From DASUPK01 sp963724665 (GTDB lineage: Bacteria > Actinomycetota > Thermoleophilia > Solirubrobacterales > 70-9): a DNA stretch of 64,000 bases. Position 1 is the first letter of the stretch. Each line of letters begins with the position of its first letter. Made by a program: the position numbers and the translations under genes. Shown piece by piece: positions 38,917-46,502 of the stretch. The DNA lies in assembly GCA_963724665.1 (NCBI GenBank), contig CAVRVH010000007.1, positions 992,001 through 1,056,000 of the forward strand, given 5' to 3'. A model generated the notes under the pieces. That model ran no database searches, was not told where the DNA came from, and saw only the letters and a list, made by a program, of their open reading frames with translations.

Positions 38917-39381
38917 CAGGTTGTGTCCTCCTCGCCTTCCAAGTGTGTCTCGGCCTCTTCGTCGCCGATCGCGATCTCTCCTTCGACGGGATAGCCGAGC
39001 TCGTTCCAGAGCTTCGATCCGCCGATGATCGAGGCCACGTGCTTGAAGTTGTGCTCGTTCTGAAGCGCGTCCGCGGCGCGCGCCGAGCGGTTGCCCTCGC
39101 CGCAGACCAGGATCACCCGGTCCTCGGGGCTCGCGCCGACCTCCTCGATCGCCTCCACGTAGGAGGCGTCGTGGGCGTCGCGGGCACTCGTCGCCGGCGG
39201 GGACGTTGATCGCGCCCTCCAGGTGTCCGGCCTCGTAGCGCTCGGGATCGCGAACGTCGATCAGGATCGCGCCTCCGTCGATCTCCTCCTTGGCGGCGGG
39301 AGGCAGCAGCTCCTCGATCCGGCTCTTGACCAGCTCGAGGGGCGGTGGCACGTACTTGCGGGGCATCTCCACGGAACTCAT
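38916..39381 (-). CDS. Single-domain rhodanese-like protein (frameshifted)
   Basis: About 155 residues. From ATG 39381 it reads PRKYVPPPLELVKSRIEELL, AILIDVRDPERYEAGHLEGA and INVPAGDEC; an extra base near 39185 shifts the frame, and sense resumes as ASYVEAIEEVGASPEDRVIL with the catalytic loop VCGEGNRSARAADALQ and IGGSKLWNELGYPVEGEI. The active-site Cys is present. It is the first gene of an operon: rhodanese, MoeZ-like, CysO-like. It may supply persulfide sulfur to the MoeZ-like enzyme, which already has its own rhodanese domain. Confidence 0.82.
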
Positions 39382-39420
39382 GGTCTCAAATATCCCAAAT
39401 CCTGATCGGGTTTAATGGCT

Positions 39421-40426
39421 TCAAAAAGTATAGCCGGTCAGCCTCGCCCGGCGGGCCATCACCACCACCTGGGAGACCTGCCTGAACCCGCGGGTCCCCA
39501 GGTCGAAGGCGGTCGCCGATGGCCGCCAGCGGAGCGAACAGGCGGTAGCGCACGAGCGGCTTCGGCATGGGTGCCCACCTCGGCATTCGCTTGCGCGGGT
39601 CCGGAGGGACGCCGCGGCTCATCATGCGGTCGCGTCGCAGGCCGAGCAGGCTCTGTGCCCAGAAGCCGCCACCCTGGGTCCGCTTGAAGCTGACCGGCTC
39701 GAGGCCGGCGCGCGAGAGAGGCAGCCCGCAGGCCGGCTTCCCCGAAGATCGCCCAGTGGCGCGGGCAGTGATACCCGGCCCAGTTGCGGTGCCTGAAGAG
39801 GCGCCCGTCGAGGGCCCGGAAGTTCGGCGTCTGCAGCCAGACCAATCCGCCATCGTTCAGAAGCTCCGCGGCGCGGGCCATCACCGCGACGGGGTCGGCG
39901 ACGTGCTCGATCAGGTTGAGCATCAGGACCAGGTCGAAGCGCTCGTCGGTATCGAACTCCTCGATCGTCCCGGCGAAGCCATCGAGGCCGCGCGAGCGCG
40001 CGACCTCGATGCTCTTCTCGTTGGGATCGACGACCAGGCCGGTGGCCCCGCCGCCCTGGCGGACGAACAACGAGGAGACCTCGCCCACGCCGCCCCCGAC
40101 GTCGAGGATGCGCGGGCTCTCCGTGCCGAGCATGCCGACCACAGCCGCTGTAGCTGCGAACGTCGAGCCACTCCTTGACTCTGAAGAACGAAACCCGGGC
40201 TCCTCCCGCTCCGCCCGAAGCGAAGGAGTAGTAGGTCGGCGGATAGATCTGGCTGAGCCGGTCGGCGGGCAGCGGATCGATCGAGAGGCAGTCGCAGTCC
40301 GCGGCAGAGGTAGTAGGAGAAGCGCTCCGCTGTCGTCCCATACTCGGTGTCGGTCGCGGTCGCCCAGAGCTCGTCCAGTGACGAGCCGCAGACGCGGCAT
40401 ACGGGAGAGGACGAGTCCGGGGTCAG
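39421..40426 (-). CDS. Class I SAM-dependent methyltransferase with N-terminal zinc-binding cysteines (frameshifted)
   Basis: N-terminus SPVCRVCGSSLDELWATATD, later YYLC and DCDCLSIDP, giving a four-cysteine zinc site like sugar C-methyltransferases. Then PRILDVGGGVGEVSSLFV (motif I), TGLVVDPNEKSIEVA, FDLVLMLNLIEHVADPVAVM, GGLVWLQTPNFRALDG, NWAGYHCPRHWAIFGEAGL and FKRTQGGGFWAQSLLGLRRD. The end reads RRARLTGYTF. Breaks near 40290, 40150, 39725 and 39495. The start is uncertain because no ATG, GTG or TTG is in frame near the desaturase stop; a CTG at 40426 or a hidden indel is possible. Confidence 0.72.
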
Positions 40427-41461
40427 AGCTCGAGGAGGCGCAGGAAGGTCTGCGCGTAGCTGGTCTGCCGCTCCCGAACGAGGGGAGCCACGTCGGTGCG
40501 GAGCAGGTAAGCCTCGACGTCCGCCAGCCGCGTGTATGAAAGCTGAGGCTCCCAGTGATGGATCGCGTGCCGGTTGAACCCGGCACTGCCGAGAGTGTTG
40601 GCGATCGGACCAGTGCCGAAGAGCCGGTTGACCGGGCCGTGATCGACCAGGTGGTAGTCGACCGTCGCTTCGGCCTCCTCGGAGCGGTGCTCGAGCACGG
40701 TCCGCAGGCTTGCCAGGAAGGGGAAGACGACGAGCAGCCCGCCGGCCCAGGCGAGCGCCGCAACAGGCGAGCTGAGGATCCAAAGCAGCGCGACGATGCC
40801 CGAGGTTGACCACGGCAGCGATGGCCAGCCAGGCGAGCCTGCCGCGCGCCTCGCAATGGCCGCCCCTTCTCGGTCGTTTCTGCCTCGGTGATCTGGTGCT
40901 GGCGCAGCGTGCGCAGGAGCTTCAGACCCGTGAGTCCCTCGACCAGATAGCGCGACGCCCAGGGCGTCGAAGTAGGAGTTCTCGGAATCCATCGTCGTCC
41001 CGAGCGCTCGGTGGTGCTGCCAGTGAATCTGGCGGTACAGCGCGATGCTCGAGCCGAACAGCCAGCCCATCAGCACGTTCGCCACGGCGTCGTTGCGCCG
41101 CCGCCCCGGCACGATGTTGTAGTGGGTGGCCTCGTGGAAGAAGAGGTTGAGGAACTGCAGCGTGTACCCGATCACGAGCCCGCCGGCGAGCACGGCGACC
41201 ACCGCCAGCGGCCAGCCCGGATCCCACGCGATCAGGCCGGCCAGCAGCGAGGGCAAGGACCGCGTAGGCGGCGCCGATCTCCAGCCAGACCCGCCACCAG
41301 CGCGGTTCGAGCGTGCTGCGGAACTCGCGGTAAGGGACGCCCCGATCGTCGACCAGCGTGGCCTTCAAAGACAGCGGGATGTCGTTGTTCGGCGCCTTCT
41401 CGTCCGCGGATTCCGGCGGCCGAGCGTCCGTGCCGGGCTCTCTGACGGCGGGCGTGCTCAC
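40423..41461 (-). CDS. Membrane fatty-acid desaturase family protein (frameshifted)
   Basis: Di-iron membrane desaturase/hydroxylase of about 345 residues. Three histidine boxes are present: FFHEATHYN, IHWQHHRALG and FNRHAIHHWE. Hydrophobic spans lie between them (VVAVLAGGLVIGYTLQFL, IVALLWILSSPVAALAWAGG, LLVVFPFLASLRTVLEHRS). The N-terminus from ATG 41461 is hydrophilic, then EPRWWRVWLEIGAAYAVLAL. Breaks near 41255, 40950 and 40810 are needed. Spacing of the boxes is like stearoyl/sphingolipid-type and carotenoid-modifying enzymes; the substrate is not predictable. Its stop overlaps or touches the methyltransferase start. Confidence 0.8.
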
Positions 41462-41489
41462 TCGGGTTGCGATGATACGCGCCGCCCGC

Positions 41490-41934
41490 TCACCCTTCGA
41501 ATTGACCGCCGCCGAGCTCGGGCGGCAGCGCCTTCGGGCCGTCGGGATACATCGCCGCGAGCTGCTCCTCGCTCATCTCCAGCGTGCTGCTCACGCCCTC
41601 CCGCGGAGCCCCGACGACCAGCCAGAGGGCATCGGCGTCGGTGTCGTTGAAGAGCTGCCGGGTGTGCTCAGGCTCGACCAGAAGCGCGGACAACGGCGTC
41701 AGCGTCAGCACCTCGTCGTCCACACGCACCCTGCCCTCTCCCTCGAGCAGGACGTAGAGCTCGTGCATCTCGAAGTGGCGGTGCCAGGTGCTCGCCTGAC
41801 CCGGATGCAAGCCGCCAGAGGCGGGCGCCCAGCGTCTCGGCCTCCAGCTGCTTGGCGAGGTCGGTGTTCTCGACCTTCATCTGGTTCGAGGGACGCCAGA
41901 AGGCGTCCCCCGAACTCAGCACTCGATATGCCAA
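41490..41934 (-). CDS. Cupin-domain protein (frameshifted)
   Basis: ATG 41934 gives AYRVLSSGDAFWRPSNQMKV and KQLEAETLGARLWRLA; an indel near 41808 leads to PGQASTWHRHFEMHELYVLL (cupin motif 1 with HRH...E) and EPEHTRQLFNDTDADALWLV (motif 2 region with His). The C-terminal tail is EMSEEQLAAMYPDGPKALPP. About 148 residues, single beta-barrel, probably metal binding. This tail and the length match the quercetin-dioxygenase-like small cupins common in actinobacteria. It follows the htpX gene on the same strand (9 bases downstream in transcription order). Ligand unknown. Confidence 0.8.
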
Positions 41935-41942
41935 TTCGATAC

Positions 41943-42803
41943 CTAGCCGATCGTCGGCCGCATCTGGCGCAGCCGGCGGACCCGCTCCTCGATCGGCGGA
42001 TGCGTCGAGAAGAGCGACGCCAGGCCCTTTCCGCTGAACGGCTTGACGATGTACAGCGGCTCGCTGGCCTGGTTGACCTGCATCGGGATCGCCTGGGCGC
42101 CGGACTCGAGGCGCAGCAGCGCGGAGGCAAGCGACTCCGGGTTCCCGCAGATCTCGGCGCCTGTGGCGTCGGCCGAGTACTCGCGCTGGCGGGAGATCGC
42201 CATCTGGATGATCGCCGCGGAGATCGGGGCGAGTATCCAGAGCAGCAGCGGGCCGATGATCCCCAGCGGCCCGTTGTCATCACCGCCGATCCAGAGCACC
42301 ATGTAGCCGATCCAGGTGATGGCGGACGCGATCGTTGCGACCACGGAAGTCAGGAGGATGTCGTGGTTACGGACGTGTCCGAGCTCGTGCGCGAGCACTC
42401 CCCGCAGCTCATCCTCCGTGAGAAGCTTGCGAATCCCGGCGGTCACCGCGACGGCGGAATGCTTCGGATTGCGGCCCGTCGCAAAGGCGTTCGGCTGCTC
42501 CTGCGGGATCACGTAGAGCCTCGGCATTGGGAGACCGGCACGCGTGGTCAGGTCCCGGACCATCTGGTAGAGCCGCGGGTCCTCCTCCTCGGACACCGGC
42601 TGAGCCCTGGCAGCGGCGAGGGCGATCTTGTCGCTGAAGAACCAGCTGCCCATATTGATGAGAACGGCGATGAACAGAAAGACGAGGGCGGTCGAAGGCC
42701 CGCCGATGATGTACCCAGCGCCGACCAAGATGCCGCCGAGGACTGAGAGCAGGAGCACCGTCTTGAAGGCCGCCTGCCAGTTGGAACGTCCGGTGGTTGT
42801 CAT
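41943..42803 (-). CDS. htpX: HtpX-type M48 membrane metalloprotease
   Basis: A 286-residue membrane protease with two N-terminal spans (TVLLLSVLGGILVGAGYIIG, ALVFLFIAVLINMGSWFF), the zinc motif VLAHELGHVRNHD (HExxH near residue 140), two further hydrophobic segments (SVVATIASAITWIGYMVLWI, GIIGPLLLWILAPISAAII) and the downstream EYSADATGAE supplying the third ligand. The C-terminal LASLFSTHPPIEERVRRLR is the usual family end. It degrades misfolded membrane proteins. It is divergent from a MarR regulator, with about 120 bases of shared upstream DNA. Confidence 0.95.
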   Translation of the reverse strand: MTTTGRSNWQAAFKTVLLLSVLGGILVGAGYIIGGPSTALVFLFIAVLINMGSWFFSDKIALAAARAQPVSEEEDPRLYQMVRDLTTRAGLPMPRLYVIPQEQPNAFATGRNPKHSAVAVTAGIRKLLTEDELRGVLAHELGHVRNHDILLTSVVATIASAITWIGYMVLWIGGDDNGPLGIIGPLLLWILAPISAAIIQMAISRQREYSADATGAEICGNPESLASALLRLESGAQAIPMQVNQASEPLYIVKPFSGKGLASLFSTHPPIEERVRRLRQMRPTIG

Positions 42804-42880
42804 CTCCGAAAGATCTCCTTCTCGGGGGTGAAAGTTGACTGGAGCCGAGTATAGAGAGCAGTCTGAACGGGCGATAAGCC

Positions 42881-42900
42881 TTGATCACACTGTGTACTCA
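42881..42900. promoter_or_regulatory. Possible MarR operator
   Basis: In the divergent region between htpX and the MarR gene, TTGATCACACTGTGTACTCA contains the inverted repeat ACAC-T-GTGT. A palindrome in such a position is typical for MarR autoregulation, but the arms are short. Confidence 0.25.
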
Positions 42901-42925
42901 TCACATTCTGCTACTTTCTCGTTTT

Positions 42926-43396
42926 GTGACTACCACCAAGCGGCGCAGGGAGCGCCAGGAGTGGAACCCCGATCTGGGCGTTCTCGCGAGCCAGCTGACA
43001 ATGTCCCTCCAGGAGGAGCTCTTCGACCGCCTCGCGGCCGAGGGATACGACGACCTGCATCCGCGGCACTGGGCGGTGCTGGCCTATCTCGACGAAGACG
43101 GCGTCCGGGCCACTGACCTCGCCCACCTCTCCGGCCGGCACAAGCAGATCGTGGGAAGGCTGATCGACGAGCTCGAGGGACTCGGCTACGTGGAGCGGCG
43201 CCCCGACCCGCAGGACCGGCGGGCCAAGCTCATCGTTCCGACCCAGCGTGGGCTCGGACAGCTGCAGCGGGGAGATGAGATCGTTGCCGAAATCGAGGCC
43301 CGCCATGCAGCGGCAATCGGGGGGCGCGACTACGCGGCGTTCAGAGACACCCTGCGAGGCGTGGTGGCGCGGTCGCGCGAATCGCTGCCGACCTGA
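42926..43396 (+). CDS. MarR-family transcriptional regulator
   Basis: About 156 residues from GTG 42926 (TTTKRRRERQEWNPDLG); an in-frame ATG at 42881 is possible but lies in the presumed promoter. Winged-helix core: HPRHWAVLAYLDEDGVRATD, LAHLSGRHKQIVGRLIDELE (recognition helix) and GYVERRPDPQDRRAKLIVP (wing with the DPQDRR signature). The rest is the helical dimerisation part. It probably senses a small ligand and may control itself and the divergent htpX gene. Confidence 0.88.
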   Translation: MTTTKRRRERQEWNPDLGVLASQLTMSLQEELFDRLAAEGYDDLHPRHWAVLAYLDEDGVRATDLAHLSGRHKQIVGRLIDELEGLGYVERRPDPQDRRAKLIVPTQRGLGQLQRGDEIVAEIEARHAAAIGGRDYAAFRDTLRGVVARSRESLPT

Positions 43397-43401
43397 GCGA
43401 A

Positions 43402-43440
43402 TCGGTTCGAGCCATAACCGACCTCTCCGCTAGGATTTAC
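43402..43440 (+). promoter_or_regulatory. Promoter/operator of the rrf2-sufC-sufS-sufU operon
   Basis: Inverted repeat TCGGTT-N8-AACCGA (43402-43407, 43416-43421) followed by CCGACC-N7-TAGGA (43418-43435), with TAGGAT able to act as a -10 box nine bases before the ATG at 43446. The CCGACC-N7-TAGGA block recurs at identical spacing before the Rieske-sufB-sufD operon (55052-55069). This is the likely binding region of the Rrf2 protein encoded next. Confidence 0.5.
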
Positions 43441-43445
43441 GGGCG

Positions 43446-43925
43446 ATGCTGTTTTCCACCCGAGCTGAATACGGCGTTCGACTGATGGTCGAGCTGGGCC
43501 GCCAGGAGGACGGCGCCCCCGTCGCGCTCAGTGCGGTCGCCGAGTCCGAACGCCTCCCCCTCTCCTACCTCGAGCACCTGGTCGCCAAGCTGCGCAAAGC
43601 TGGGCTGGTTGAGAGTCAGCGCGGAGCGCATGGCGGTTACCGCCTCGGGCGGCCCGCCGACGAGATCGAGATGCTCGAGGTGGTTCAGGCGCTGGAGGGC
43701 GCGATCGCCCCGATGGAGTGCTTCGAGCTCGACGCCGAGGGCAAGGTCTCGTGTTCGCATGAGTCAGACGGCGATCGGGCATGTTCCACCAAGCTTCTCT
43801 GGACGCGGGTGCAGGGCGGCGTCAACAAGGCGCTCTCCGGCACGACCCTCGCCGAGCTGGTCGAGTTCTCCGATCAGCACGCAACGACCCGCGCCCCCAA
43901 GGCCGCCGCGGTCAGCGCCGCCTAG
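43446..43925 (+). CDS. Rrf2-family transcriptional regulator, probable SUF regulator
   Basis: A 159-residue IscR/SufR-like regulator. The N-terminal winged helix begins MLFSTRAEYGVRLMVELGRQ and includes PLSYLEHLVAKLRKAGLVES with the GGYRLGR wing (about residues 63-70). Three cysteines follow in the sensor loop (MECFE, VSCSHE, RACSTK, about residues 99-120), the usual ligands for a [2Fe-2S] or [4Fe-4S] cluster. Positioned 27 bases before sufC, it most likely reports cluster status and adjusts SUF expression. No equivalent of the ArsR/DeoR-type SufR of mycobacteria is seen here. Confidence 0.88.
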   Translation: MLFSTRAEYGVRLMVELGRQEDGAPVALSAVAESERLPLSYLEHLVAKLRKAGLVESQRGAHGGYRLGRPADEIEMLEVVQALEGAIAPMECFELDAEGKVSCSHESDGDRACSTKLLWTRVQGGVNKALSGTTLAELVEFSDQHATTRAPKAAAVSAA

Positions 43926-43952
43926 ACAACTTCAATCGAACCAGGAGTACGA

Positions 43953-44723
43953 ATGGCAGAGCTCGAGATCCGCAACCTGCACGTGACCGCCGAGGGCAAG
44001 GAGATCCTCAAGGGGGTCAGCCTCGACGTCGACAGCGGCAGCATCCATGCGCTGATGGGCCCCAACGGATCCGGCAAGTCCACGCTGGCCAACGCCATCA
44101 TGGGTCACCCGGGCCTCGAGGTCACCGAGGGGACGATCACGTTCAAGGGCGAGGACATCACCGAGGCCGCTCCGGACGAGCGCTCCCGGATGGGCCTCTT
44201 CATGGCGTTCCAGTACCCGGTCGCGATCCCGGGCGTGACGGTTGCAAAGTACCTGCGGATGATCGTCAACTCCCACCGCGAGGCCGAGGGCGAGGAGCCG
44301 GTGAAGCTCAAGGACTTCCGCGTGCAGACCGAGGAGGCGATGGCCCTCACCAACATCCCCAAGGATTTCTCCTCGCGCTACCTCAACGAGGGATTCTCCG
44401 GAGGCGAGAAGAAGCGGATGGAGATCCTCCAGCTGGCGATGCTGCAACCCGCCATGGCGGTGCTCGACGAGACCGATTCCGGCCTTGACATCGACGCCCT
44501 GCAGGTCGTGGCCGAGGGCGTCAACAAGTTCGCCGGCCCGGGGATGGGCGTCCTGATCATCACCCATTACCAGCGCATCCTCCACCTGATCAAGCCCGAC
44601 GCCGTGCACGTCCTCTACGACGGCCGCATCGTCAAGGAGGGCGGCCCCGAGCTGGTCGAGCAGCTCGAGAAGAAGGGCTATGGCTGGATCAAGGACGAGG
44701 TGGAGGCCGGCGCGGCCGCCTAG
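43953..44723 (+). CDS. sufC: Fe-S cluster assembly ATPase SufC
   Basis: A 256-residue ABC-type ATPase with ribosome-binding site AGGAG at 43943. Walker A GPNGSGKSTL (about residues 34-43), Q-loop FMAFQYPVAIPGV, signature FSGGEKKRMEIL, and Walker B MAVLDETDSGLDID with the SufC-typical DETDSGLD, followed by ITHYQRIL. It powers the SufB-SufD scaffold. In this genome sufB and sufD lie about 11 kb downstream in a separate operon, so the complex is made from two transcripts. Confidence 0.95.
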   Translation: MAELEIRNLHVTAEGKEILKGVSLDVDSGSIHALMGPNGSGKSTLANAIMGHPGLEVTEGTITFKGEDITEAAPDERSRMGLFMAFQYPVAIPGVTVAKYLRMIVNSHREAEGEEPVKLKDFRVQTEEAMALTNIPKDFSSRYLNEGFSGGEKKRMEILQLAMLQPAMAVLDETDSGLDIDALQVVAEGVNKFAGPGMGVLIITHYQRILHLIKPDAVHVLYDGRIVKEGGPELVEQLEKKGYGWIKDEVEAGAAA

Positions 44724-44733
44724 GTACACGACG

Positions 44734-45990
44734 ATGGAGCCGACGGCGACAACCGCCCCCGCCCTGCCTCGGTCCATCGAAGAGATCCGGGCGGAGTTCC
44801 CGATCCTCGCTCGCCAGATCCACGGAGAGCCGCTCGCCTATCTCGACAACGGCGCTACCGCCCAGAAGCCGCTCGCCGTGATCGAGGCGCTCGACGCCTA
44901 TTGGCGCGAGCACAACGCCAACGTCCACCGCGGCGTACACACCCTCTCCGAGGAGGCGACCGCGCTCTATGAGGGAGCCCGGGCGACGGTGGCATCCCAC
45001 CTCGGTGCCGGCCGCCGTGAGGTCGTCTTCGTCCGCAATGCGACCGAGGCGCTCAATCTCGTCGCGTACTCATGGGGCCGCACCAATCTCCAGGCCGGCG
45101 ACCGGATCGTGGTCACCGAGATGGAGCACCACTCGAACGTCGTGCCCTGGTACCAGGTGGCCCAGGAGAAGGACGCCCACCTCGATTGGGCGCCGATCGA
45201 CGGCGACGGCCGGCTCGACATGGACGCCTTCGCGGCGCTCCTCGAGAAGGGCCCGAAGCTCGTCGCCGTCGCGCATGTCTCGAACGTGCTGGGCACGATC
45301 AACCCGATCGAGGAGATCGCCCGGCTCGCGCACGACGCCGGGGCTCTCCTGGTCGTGGACGGTGCCCAGGCCGGGCCGAAGCTGGAGCTGGACATGGCCG
45401 GGCTCGGAGCCGACTTCTACGCCGTGACCGGCCACAAGATGTACGGACCCACCGGTATCGGCGCCCTCTTCGGCCGCCGCGAGCTGCTCGACGAGATGCC
45501 CCCCTTCATCGGCGGAGGCTCGATGATCCGCAAGGTCACCAAGGAGCTGATCACCTGGGCCGATCTGCCCGCGAAGTTCGAGGGCGGCACCCCCCCGATC
45601 GGCGAGGCGGTCGGATTCGGTGCGGCAGTCCGGTGGATCGACGAGCTCGGGCTGCCCGCGATCCATGCCGCCGAGGCTGAGCTCACCTCGTACGCGCTGG
45701 AGCGGATCGCCGAGGTTCCCGGGCTGACGATCTTCGGCCCGCCCGCCGGAAACGAGCGTGGCGGGATCGTCTCCTTCGACATGGAGGGCGTCCACGCGCA
45801 CGACATCTCCGAGATCCTCGACCGGCATGGCGTCGCGGTCAGGGCCGGACACCACTGCGCCCAGGTCCTCATGCGGCGCCTGGGCGTCCCCGCTACGACC
45901 CGTGCCAGCCTTGCCGTCTACAACACGCACGCCGAGGTCGACCGCCTCGTCGACGGGCTGCTCGACGCCCGGCGCGTGTTCGAGCTCTAG
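44734..45990 (+). CDS. sufS: Cysteine desulfurase SufS
   Basis: A 418-residue PLP enzyme that takes sulfur from cysteine for cluster assembly. LAYLDNGATAQKP near residue 35, NVHRGVHTLSEEAT, TEMEHHSNVVPW, VDGAQAGPKLELDM and the PLP lysine in AVTGHKMYGPTGIG (about residue 233) are present. The catalytic Cys is in VRAGHHCAQVLM near residue 370, as in group II desulfurases that hand sulfur to SufU. Starts at ATG 44734, ten bases after the sufC stop, and is followed 14 bases later by sufU. Confidence 0.95.
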   Translation: MEPTATTAPALPRSIEEIRAEFPILARQIHGEPLAYLDNGATAQKPLAVIEALDAYWREHNANVHRGVHTLSEEATALYEGARATVASHLGAGRREVVFVRNATEALNLVAYSWGRTNLQAGDRIVVTEMEHHSNVVPWYQVAQEKDAHLDWAPIDGDGRLDMDAFAALLEKGPKLVAVAHVSNVLGTINPIEEIARLAHDAGALLVVDGAQAGPKLELDMAGLGADFYAVTGHKMYGPTGIGALFGRRELLDEMPPFIGGGSMIRKVTKELITWADLPAKFEGGTPPIGEAVGFGAAVRWIDELGLPAIHAAEAELTSYALERIAEVPGLTIFGPPAGNERGGIVSFDMEGVHAHDISEILDRHGVAVRAGHHCAQVLMRRLGVPATTRASLAVYNTHAEVDRLVDGLLDARRVFEL

Positions 45991-46004
45991 CTACGGTTGA
46001 AGCC

Positions 46005-46430
46005 ATGGACGAGCTCTACCGAGACCAGATCCTCGAGCACTACAAGCGGCCGCACCACTTCGGCCGCCTCGAGGACTTCGACCTCGAGTTCGAGGACAAC
46101 AACCCGTTCTGCGGCGACGAGCAGCACGTCTTCCTGAAGCTGGACGGGAACGGCAAGGTCTCGGAGGTCGCCTTCGAGGGTCAGGGCTGCGCGATCTCGA
46201 CCGCCGCCACCTCTCTCTTGACCGACGAGCTCGAGGGGATGAGCCGCGAGGAGATCCTCAAGCTCCCCAAGGACTTCGTCCTCGACCTGCTCGGCATCGA
46301 CATCTCCGCGACCCGGATGAAGTGCGCGATGCTCGGCCTCAAGGTCGTCAAGGGCGCCAGCCTCGGCGAGCCCGCCGACTGGGAGGACGAGGGCGAGCAG
46401 GGCGACCCCGCTGAAGCGACGTCCGTCTAG
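46005..46430 (+). CDS. sufU: SufU zinc-dependent sulfur-transfer protein
   Basis: A 141-residue NifU-like protein. LYRDQILEHYKRPHHFG is the family start; the zinc ligands Asp and Cys are in NPFCGDE (near residue 41), GQGCAISTAATSLL and RMKCAMLGL. In Gram-positive type SUF systems SufU accepts the persulfide from SufS rather than acting as a scaffold. Last gene of the rrf2-sufC-sufS-sufU unit. A strong hairpin begins 47 bases after its stop and may end the transcript or regulate the next gene. Confidence 0.94.
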   Translation: MDELYRDQILEHYKRPHHFGRLEDFDLEFEDNNPFCGDEQHVFLKLDGNGKVSEVAFEGQGCAISTAATSLLTDELEGMSREEILKLPKDFVLDLLGIDISATRMKCAMLGLKVVKGASLGEPADWEDEGEQGDPAEATSV

Positions 46431-46473
46431 TTGAAACCGGTTACCTGAAAAGTACGCTTGCGCACAACCCGGT

Positions 46474-46502
46474 GGGTTTCCATCCTTTCTGCGGATGGAA
46501 CC
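46474..46502 (+). promoter_or_regulatory. Hairpin overlapping the start codon of the GGDEF gene
   Basis: TTCCATCC (46478-46485) and GGATGGAA (46493-46500) form a perfect eight-base stem with a seven-base loop; GG before and CC after extend it by two pairs around one bulged T. The ATG of the diguanylate cyclase gene (46495-46497) lies inside the 3' arm, and no strong ribosome-binding site is seen. No T-tract follows, so a simple terminator for sufU is less likely. Confidence 0.5.

Noticed and set aside
37681..38994. 437-codon plus-strand frame
   Set aside because: Low-complexity Asp/Leu/Val repeats, antisense to the MoeZ-like gene.
41358..42746. 462-codon plus-strand frame
   Set aside because: Antisense to htpX and the cupin gene; no motif of its own.
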